A stretch of DNA of 10,858 nt from JAQBFJ01 sp032123435 (GTDB taxonomy: Bacteria; Verrucomicrobiota; Kiritimatiellia; UBA8416; JAQBFJ01), in the NCBI GenBank assembly GCA_032123435.1, contig JAQBFJ010000090.1, positions 1-10,858 on the forward strand, written 5' to 3'. Below the pieces are notes generated by a model. That model worked only from the letters and a program-made list of their open reading frames with translations, did no database searches and was not told the DNA's origin. Each line of letters opens with the position of its first letter. Within the stretch, counting starts at the first letter, position 1. Positions 5,493 through 10,858 of the stretch are shown piece after piece. A program made the translations under genes and the position numbers.

Positions 5493-6752
5493 CTATTCCT
5501 TACCTTTTGTTGTCCACAAACCCAAACCCGGATTACTGATAAAATAGAACCTTTCACCGTCAGCGTCAACATTCCAGCCATCTTTACATTTCGCGGGATC
5601 ATACCGTTTCATGCAGTCTTCCATACTGCCGTATTCATAACCAACACCTTCGATTTCGGCCCGCGTCATGGCGCCAGCCGCATAAACAACCCTGAACCGC
5701 CCTTCCGTCGAACCATGAATAAGGTGCGCCGCTATCCCCAGACTGCCGGCAAGCTCAGGATCGTCCTTTACCTTCCGCAAGACAGCTTCCGTACCGCAAT
5801 AACTATGACGTCGCACGAGCTGGTCGCCAGCCGGACTTTCACCAAACCGCTCCAGACCCGGCGCCATAATTATCAGCTCAGCACCGTCAGCCATCGCCAT
5901 TCTCGTGCGGTAAATGCTCTTGTTCGCAAGCCACGTGCTCTTGTATTCCACCGGACTGCAATACACAACAGCCTTTTTAAGAGGCTTTTCCAGCACTGTT
6001 ATGTTTACTTTCTGCGATAATGCCGCCGCACGCCGGAAGCATTCTTCATCATCCCCAATAAAGAGGCCCTCCACCCGCTTTCCGTCAGTGCTTATCACGG
6101 TAAGCACATAAACTATGGGCATTGTTTTAAGAAAGTGCTTGTCCGCGTATTGAAACACACGCCGCACAGGCGTGTCTGTCCTGCCCATCATCCGTTCCAT
6201 GCCGTAAACCGCGCCAAGATAATGACTCAAATCAATCCCGTCCTTGCCACCTGTCCCAACAAGTATATTTTTGCTATGACCCGCCATACCTGCCACCTCA
6301 TGCGGCACAATCTGGCCTATCGAAAGAATAAGATCAGGACCACCTTCAACAAGCAGTCTGTTGGCCTGCACCGGCCACGCGAAGGATAGAACGCCTTCCG
6401 AAACTTCCGATATAAAACCGGCCGGCACTTCACCAAGCTTTACAACATCGTTCCGGAAATCATGATCACGGAAAATTGCCGCGGGGATATTCCCGAACAT
6501 GTGCGACTTTTCATCGGCGGTCATAGGGCGATGCGTTCCGAGCGCCGGCAGAATCGTCTTGAGCCTTTCCCCGTAAAAATCATAAACCATGCCCGTCAGT
6601 TCACCGGCACGCGACGCGGACCGCGTATGATCAGGCGGAACAACCAGCACCGAACGCCTTTCTCCCAGCTTCCGCAAAGCAGCGTGTAACTCCTCACGCA
6701 GTTCCGGCAAACTTAATGTTTTGGTTCCAGAGATTTTTTCAAGAAACAACAT
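5493..6752 (-). CDS. LarA-family nickel-pincer 2-hydroxyacid racemase/epimerase
   Basis: A 419-residue homologue of the lactate racemase LarA (DUF2088 family), which uses a nickel-pincer nucleotide to racemise lactate by hydride transfer. The key residues are easy to place: PPDHTR with D41 and R44, GTHRPMT with H74, and PHEVAGMAGHSKNILVG with H151 and K161, then H177 in DLSH. The spacings H151-K161-H177 (10 and 16) equal those of H174, K184 and H200 in Lactobacillus plantarum LarA. There the lysine holds the cofactor, H200 ligates nickel and H174 is catalytic. K278 in WLANKSIY corresponds plausibly to LarA K298; the position of Q295 appears to be Leu. LarA homologues are known with other substrates, including malate and D-gluconate (C2 epimerase). 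The neighbouring uronate genes favour a sugar-acid substrate here. The cofactor genes larB, larC and larE are not in the window and must lie elsewhere if the enzyme is active. Confidence 0.87.
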   Translation of the reverse strand: MLFLEKISGTKTLSLPELREELHAALRKLGERRSVLVVPPDHTRSASRAGELTGMVYDFYGERLKTILPALGTHRPMTADEKSHMFGNIPAAIFRDHDFRNDVVKLGEVPAGFISEVSEGVLSFAWPVQANRLLVEGGPDLILSIGQIVPHEVAGMAGHSKNILVGTGGKDGIDLSHYLGAVYGMERMMGRTDTPVRRVFQYADKHFLKTMPIVYVLTVISTDGKRVEGLFIGDDEECFRRAAALSQKVNITVLEKPLKKAVVYCSPVEYKSTWLANKSIYRTRMAMADGAELIIMAPGLERFGESPAGDQLVRRHSYCGTEAVLRKVKDDPELAGSLGIAAHLIHGSTEGRFRVVYAAGAMTRAEIEGVGYEYGSMEDCMKRYDPAKCKDGWNVDADGERFYFISNPGLGLWTTKGKE

Positions 6753-6769
6753 TGCACACCAGCTCTGCC

Positions 6770-8176
6770 TTATGACACGGCAAAATAACGTTCAGCATTA
6801 GTGTAACAGATATTCCGCGTAATCTCACCCAGCCGCGATAAATCATCATCGTATTCACCGCGTTCCACCGTTTCACCGATGAAATTACATAGAATCCGGC
6901 GAAAATATTCATGACGCGGATATGACAGGAACGATCGGGAATCCGTCGTCATGCCGATAAAACGGCCCAGCAATCCAAAAGACGACAACAAAGCCAAATG
7001 CTGCTCCATTCCATGACGCTGATCCAGAAACCACCATGCGGGGCCGTATTGCATCCTGCCTGACCCGGGGCCGCGCGCGAAACTTCCGAGTATGCTCAGA
7101 ATCAACTCGTTATCACGCGGATTAAGATTGTAAGCGATAACTTTTGAGATGTTCTTTTTGCCGTCCAGCGCGTCAAGCAGAGAAGCGAACGGTTTTCCGA
7201 CTTCATAGTCACCAATGGCGTCACAACCGGCGTCAGGCCCGTAAGAATTGTACAAGCTGGAACACAGGTTCCGGGCCGCGCCGATATGAAATTGCGTCAC
7301 CCAACCGGCGCTGGCGTCCATTCGGCCGAGCTCAAGCAGAATCGCCGTCTCAAACGCGGCAAGCTCAGCCGCATCCGGCATAATACCGCCACGCACCTTC
7401 AGAAAAATAGATTCCGCCTCTTTTAGACCTGCCTGCTTGAAACAGGGCGGCTGAAGACTGCAGTCGGAACTGCGGCATCCGCGTTCAGCAAAGTACCCGT
7501 GCCGTTTTTCCAGCGCTTTAATAAGGGCGGAAAAATCCCTGATATCCACTCCAGCTACCGCGCCAAGTTTATCCATGTAGCTGTTATAACCCTTTACATC
7601 TGAAATAATACGCGCGCGATCGGCACGAAATGTCGGCAGAACAGACGTCTCGCAATTACTCTCTCGAATCTTTTGGTGATAAGAAAGATCATCAGCCGGA
7701 TCGTCCGTTGTACATACCGTCTTAACATTCATACGTCGCAATAAATTGCGTACTGAAAACTCACGGCTTCGAAGACATTCTGATGCTTTATCAAAAATAT
7801 CATCCGCGGTTTCGGAATTAAGCGTCTTATCAATATTAAAATAACGTTTCAGCTCAAGATGCGTCCATGCATACAAGGGATTACCTATCGCCAGCGGAAT
7901 AATTTCAGCCCATTTCCTGAACTTGTCTTTCGTCGATTCTTTGCCTGTACAAAAACGCTCTTCCGCTCCGGCAAGCCGCATCAGACGCCACTTGTAATGA
8001 TCATGTTCCAACCAGGCTTCGCCAAGATCGTTGAACAACCGGTCCTCAGCTATGTTACATGCACTTAAATGCGTGTGATAATCAAAGATCGGCATATGAA
8101 CAGCATATTCATGATACAAAGAACATGCCGTCGCGTTACCCAGCATAAAATCATCATTCAAGAACAGGTTTTTCAT
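6770..8176 (-). CDS. uxaC: Glucuronate isomerase (uronate isomerase)
   Basis: A 468-residue enzyme, close to the usual 470 residues, that converts D-glucuronate to D-fructuronate and D-galacturonate to D-tagaturonate in the cytoplasm. It belongs to the amidohydrolase superfamily. The metal-binding start motif FDYHTHL is at 31-37 (H34, H36). Further family motifs in order are VCTTDDP (154-160), PTFRADR (181-187), TQFHIGAARN (294-303), MQYGPAWWFLDQ (375-386) and GMTTDSRSFLSYPRHEYFRR (408-427). The C-terminal tail ICYTNAERYF is also typical. The start ATG at 8176 is 8 bases after the stop of the upstream isomerase gene; the sequence before it (AACCGGAATT) is not a standard ribosome site, so coupled translation is likely. 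It is the most firmly assigned gene here and defines the operon as uronate-related. Confidence 0.96.
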   Translation of the reverse strand: MKNLFLNDDFMLGNATACSLYHEYAVHMPIFDYHTHLSACNIAEDRLFNDLGEAWLEHDHYKWRLMRLAGAEERFCTGKESTKDKFRKWAEIIPLAIGNPLYAWTHLELKRYFNIDKTLNSETADDIFDKASECLRSREFSVRNLLRRMNVKTVCTTDDPADDLSYHQKIRESNCETSVLPTFRADRARIISDVKGYNSYMDKLGAVAGVDIRDFSALIKALEKRHGYFAERGCRSSDCSLQPPCFKQAGLKEAESIFLKVRGGIMPDAAELAAFETAILLELGRMDASAGWVTQFHIGAARNLCSSLYNSYGPDAGCDAIGDYEVGKPFASLLDALDGKKNISKVIAYNLNPRDNELILSILGSFARGPGSGRMQYGPAWWFLDQRHGMEQHLALLSSFGLLGRFIGMTTDSRSFLSYPRHEYFRRILCNFIGETVERGEYDDDLSRLGEITRNICYTNAERYFAVS

Positions 8177-8184
8177 AATTCCGG

Positions 8185-9078
8185 TTATTTCATGAACTGA
8201 TACCCAACGGATATCAGCAATTTCTCCATCCGTTTGCCATACTCAACAAAATTCGCGAAACGTATATCATCCTTCGATTGGACCGACTTGTCATGAAATA
8301 CTACCGCCAGATGCGGTTCTATCGAAAAAGCGCCGTCGTATCCACGCTGAAACAGATCCGAACAGACCTCCACTACATGCCCATCACCTTCACCCGGATA
8401 CGTGAACTCCGTAACATCATTTTTCATAATGCCGTCTTTAATGTGAATGTAAACAACATGATCACGGACATTGCGATAGAATTCAAGAGAATCCTGTCTC
8501 TGATACGGCGGCTTACCCCTGACATCCATACGGAAAACAGGATTGCCGGTATCGAAGACCAGCTTGAAATTTGGCGAAGGAATGGCGTCCAGTAAACGCA
8601 AGGTATGTTCATACGACCGGCCGCCCCAGTTATCGCAGTTTTCATGCACAAGCGTAATACCGGCATCTTCCGCCATTGCCGTCAACACCTTCATTCGCTT
8701 GATTACTTCCTTGACGACATCAGGATCATTTATGGAATCGTCTTCCGGCACATGGAAACTCATGACCCGTATCATTTTGGTGCCAAGTCTATGCATGCGC
8801 GGAATCGCAATTTTCAATTCCTGGTAACTGGAGTCTGGCGGATCCGTAATCGGCTTTGCCCAGTTGGCAACACCGCTCCCGAAACAGTTTATGCTGATGC
8901 CGGCTTTCTGTAGTTTTTCACACACAACATCGAATTCATCATCCGTAATTGCCGTCAGATTTTTACCGTCAATATTCCTGCATTCAATATGCGACCAGCC
9001 TAAAGCCTGCACCGCTTTAATCTGCCCGTCCAGATCATTAGCCGCCTCATCCGCGAAACCAGTAAGATGCATTTTCAT
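8185..9078 (-). CDS. Sugar phosphate isomerase/epimerase-like TIM-barrel protein (second copy)
   Basis: A 297-residue member of the xylose-isomerase-like TIM-barrel superfamily. The probable metal ligands are E146 in LVHENCDNWGG, D176 in LVFDTGNP, H212 in VYIHIKDG and E254 in FSIEPHL. The N-terminal MHLTGFADEAANDLDGQI and the loop GEGDGHVVEV (229-238) resemble enzymes annotated as hexulose or keto-sugar 3-epimerases, but several chemistries occur in this group. It lies between the second oxidoreductase and uxaC with gaps of 9 and 8 bases. The start could be the ATG at 9078 or the one at 9072: GGAG is 3 bases before the first and 9 before the second, so the shorter form of 295 residues has the better-spaced site. 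The gene has no frameshift or missing ligand. The substrate is unknown. Confidence 0.88.
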   Translation of the reverse strand: MKMHLTGFADEAANDLDGQIKAVQALGWSHIECRNIDGKNLTAITDDEFDVVCEKLQKAGISINCFGSGVANWAKPITDPPDSSYQELKIAIPRMHRLGTKMIRVMSFHVPEDDSINDPDVVKEVIKRMKVLTAMAEDAGITLVHENCDNWGGRSYEHTLRLLDAIPSPNFKLVFDTGNPVFRMDVRGKPPYQRQDSLEFYRNVRDHVVYIHIKDGIMKNDVTEFTYPGEGDGHVVEVCSDLFQRGYDGAFSIEPHLAVVFHDKSVQSKDDIRFANFVEYGKRMEKLLISVGYQFMK

Positions 9079-9087
9079 TCTCCAGTT

Positions 9088-10143
9088 CTACCGCAAAGTA
9101 ACGGTTCTCCCAGTTTTTTGCGATTTGTAAACCGCCAGTACAATATCCACACAGTGCCGCGCGGAACCTGCAGTAACAAACGGCTGCCGCTTCTCCCTGA
9201 TCGCGCCGATAAAATCAGAAACCTGCAGAGGATGACTGCTTCCGTAATATGTTTTTCCACAGAGCAGATTCCGTCCCGTTTCGGCCTTTTTCAGGGCTTT
9301 TAGAACAATTTTAGCCTTTTTCTTGTCCTTCAAATCCACACAGGCCGGCGCGCCGTTGCGCATCTCTATGGTGCCGTCAGTACCGCATAATATCATTTCG
9401 GAATTCCATTGCCGCACCTCATCGGAAGCAGTCGCGGTGATTGAACCTAGAGCGCCGTTGGCAAAACAAAGCGAAGCTGTCGCCGTGTCTTCGGTTTCAA
9501 TCACGCCGCGATGCGTGCGGTTCGCGTGAAATCCGCATACACTTGTGGCGCCGCCCATCAGCCATGCGGCAATGTCTATAAAATGAATGCCCTGATTAAT
9601 AAGAACGGAACCTCCCTCTTTATCCCACGTGCCGCGCCACTTGTCGGCCCGGTAATATTCATTGCCGCGGAAACAGTTGAAACGAAGCTGGCACAACAGC
9701 ATCTTGCCGAGAAGATTTTCATCCATGTATTTTTTGAGCAGTCTATTAACAGCATCAAAACGGTGTTGAAGCACACCGGAAAATACCAGCGTGGAATTGC
9801 GTGCGCCCGCCCGCATCATGGCATTCAGCGCGCGGCTGTTATGAGCCAGCGCTTTTTCACATAACACATGCTTGCCGCACGCCAGCGCGGCACAGGAAAT
9901 TTCAGCGTGACTTCCATGATCCGTGCATACAACAACACAATCCACTTCAGGATCCCGCAAAACATTCCGGTAGCCGGTTGTCACTTCCGGAATGGAATAT
10001 TTGTCAGCCATGACATCAGCGCGTTTCCTGATAAGATCACAGGCCCATTTCACCCTGACACCAGGTGCTTTCTGAAAACATTCCGCGTGTACCGGCCCAA
10101 TCGTCCCGCACCCGATAATTCCACATGTTATTTTTTTATTCAT
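9088..10143 (-). CDS. Gfo/Idh/MocA family NAD(P)-dependent oxidoreductase
   Basis: A 351-residue oxidoreductase of the glucose-fructose oxidoreductase / inositol dehydrogenase family, acting on a hydroxyl or keto group of a sugar or sugar acid with NAD(P). The N-terminal Rossmann fold has GIIGCGTIGPVH (8-19). The family lysine is in CEKALA (95-100, K97; the usual EKP is EKA here). The substrate-side motif GGSVLINQGIHFIDIAAWLM (177-196) supplies H187. I chose the ATG at 10143, although the frame is open to 10224. This start places the Rossmann motif at the usual distance and falls 7 bases after the upstream stop. The longer form would overlap the preceding gene and add 27 residues unlike the family. 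There is no signal peptide, so it is cytoplasmic. It could reduce fructuronate or a related keto acid, or oxidise a glycoside; the family alone does not decide. Confidence 0.9.
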   Translation of the reverse strand: MNKKITCGIIGCGTIGPVHAECFQKAPGVRVKWACDLIRKRADVMADKYSIPEVTTGYRNVLRDPEVDCVVVCTDHGSHAEISCAALACGKHVLCEKALAHNSRALNAMMRAGARNSTLVFSGVLQHRFDAVNRLLKKYMDENLLGKMLLCQLRFNCFRGNEYYRADKWRGTWDKEGGSVLINQGIHFIDIAAWLMGGATSVCGFHANRTHRGVIETEDTATASLCFANGALGSITATASDEVRQWNSEMILCGTDGTIEMRNGAPACVDLKDKKKAKIVLKALKKAETGRNLLCGKTYYGSSHPLQVSDFIGAIREKRQPFVTAGSARHCVDIVLAVYKSQKTGRTVTLR

Positions 10144-10150
10144 GATTGTT

Positions 10151-10858
10151 TTACCGGAATGATTTTGCCATATCCACGGAACCAGCACACTTTTTAACCT
10201 GCTTTTTTCTCTTTGAACCCGCAATAAGTTTCTTCAGCATTTTTTCATAAATGGCCGCGGAAAGCGGCATTTTCGCAGGTTTACCGGTCAGTGATGAATA
10301 TATCATCGCATTAGCAAGTTCCACGGAGTTGATACCTTCACGCGCCGGCGCCATGAGCGGGGTCCCCTTTCTGATCGAATTCACAAAATCCTGCATGATT
10401 TCAATATGCTGACCGCCGCTTCCTTCCACAGGTATAACAACAGTCTCTGTTTCAGGCGACGCGAACAATTTCTTGGTCTTCCTGCTGAATTTGGACATTT
10501 CTTCCACATTACGATGAAATGTTATAACCCCGTTCTCAACAACCACTTTGCCGCGCTCGCCGCATATTTCAAGACGGTTGGTGCCAGGCGCCTCACCGGT
10601 CGAGGTGATGAACACACCCGTTGCCCCGTTCGGATATTCCAGAAACGCCGTGACTTCATCTTCCACTTCTATATCGTGCCACTTGCCGAAGCTGCACTTC
10701 GCGGTGATCTGTTTCGGCATGCCGGTAATCCACCAGAGTAAATCGAGATTATGCGGACACTGGTTCATCAGCACACCGCCGCCCTCGCCGCGCCATGTGG
10801 CACGCCAGCCGCCGCTCCTGTAGTAAACCTCCGGACGGAACCAGTTGGTAATAATCCA
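10151..10858 (-). CDS. Gfo/Idh/MocA family oxidoreductase, 5' end outside window
   Basis: The last 235 residues of a second oxidoreductase of this family. The frame runs unbroken to the window edge, so the Rossmann N-terminus is missing only because of the cut. The visible part begins with NWFRPEVYYRSGGWRATW. It continues with GEGGGVLMNQCPHNLDLLWW, the family substrate-binding motif with its histidine, then the beta-sheet domain and a basic C-terminal tail (GSKRKKQVKK). An internal GTG near 10774 is not the real start, because the family sequence continues upstream of it. The next gene begins 7 bases after the stop. The two oxidoreductases are related around the Gly-Gly-Val-Leu motif but clearly different, so they may act on successive intermediates rather than being a recent duplication. 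Confidence 0.9.
   Translation of the reverse strand, partial: WIITNWFRPEVYYRSGGWRATWRGEGGGVLMNQCPHNLDLLWWITGMPKQITAKCSFGKWHDIEVEDEVTAFLEYPNGATGVFITSTGEAPGTNRLEICGERGKVVVENGVITFHRNVEEMSKFSRKTKKLFASPETETVVIPVEGSGGQHIEIMQDFVNSIRKGTPLMAPAREGINSVELANAMIYSSLTGKPAKMPLSAAIYEKMLKKLIAGSKRKKQVKKCAGSVDMAKSFR

Noticed and set aside
5083..6020. Plus-strand open frames of 154 and 186 residues
   Set aside because: They are opposite the isomerase and LarA-like genes, have no family features, and are antisense shadows of the minus-strand genes.
10144..10224. N-terminal extension of the oxidoreductase to 10224
   Set aside because: It overlaps the upstream gene and adds residues before the Rossmann motif that do not resemble the family.

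Overview
The window holds a tightly packed catabolic operon on the minus strand (10858 down to 3120). Downstream of it lies an accessory zone (1 to about 3119) with an insertion-sequence transposase, a toxin-antitoxin-like gene pair, a tRNA-like 3' end, a gene fragment and a pair of 32-bp repeats. No rRNA, no convincing complete tRNA and no CRISPR array is visible. The organism is probably a free-living or gut heterotroph of the Planctomycetota-Verrucomicrobiota-Lentisphaerota group. This rests on the recognised style of the integrase-core transposase and on a cluster combining Gfo/Idh/MocA oxidoreductases, sugar isomerase/epimerase TIM barrels, UxaC and a LarA-like protein. It is an inference, because the window has no phylogenetic marker gene.

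Operon, in transcription order: a Gfo/Idh/MocA oxidoreductase cut by the window edge (10858-10151); a second, complete Gfo/Idh/MocA oxidoreductase (10143-9088); a sugar phosphate isomerase/epimerase-like TIM barrel (9078-8185); glucuronate isomerase UxaC (8176-6770); a LarA-family nickel-pincer racemase/epimerase (6752-5493); a second isomerase/epimerase TIM barrel (5484-4711); a 15-codon ORF with a good ribosome binding site (4684-4637); and a GlcD-like FAD-linked 2-hydroxyacid dehydrogenase (4640-3120). The first six genes lie 7 to 17 bases apart. The last gene follows a 70-base gap, most of it filled by the small ORF, whose stop overlaps the dehydrogenase start as ATGA.

UxaC makes this a uronate-handling cluster. 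The oxidoreductases could reduce fructuronate or related keto sugars, or make keto-glycosides. The TIM-barrel proteins could isomerise, epimerise or cleave these. The LarA homologue could invert the C2 hydroxyl of a 2-hydroxy (aldonic) acid, and the flavoprotein could oxidise a 2-hydroxyacid to the 2-keto acid. That last pair is the most unusual part: it suggests a branch from uronate through aldonic acids that differs from the textbook UxaC/UxuB/UxuA path. No UxuA dehydratase, KDG kinase, KDPG aldolase, transporter, regulator or LarB/C/E cofactor genes are in the window, so the pathway is only partly seen.

Accessory zone: the DUF4258-like/DUF2283 pair (2185-1728) is overlapped by ATGA and resembles small toxin-antitoxin modules. 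Just downstream of it is a G9 tract and a sequence with a good tRNA T arm and CCA end (about 1610-1690). The transposase (1487-168) has an intact DDE triad. Between the pair and the operon are two perfect 32-bp direct repeats 499 bp apart. Between them lies the plus-strand C-terminal fragment of a beta-sandwich domain protein. The mix suggests repeated insertion and decay at this site.
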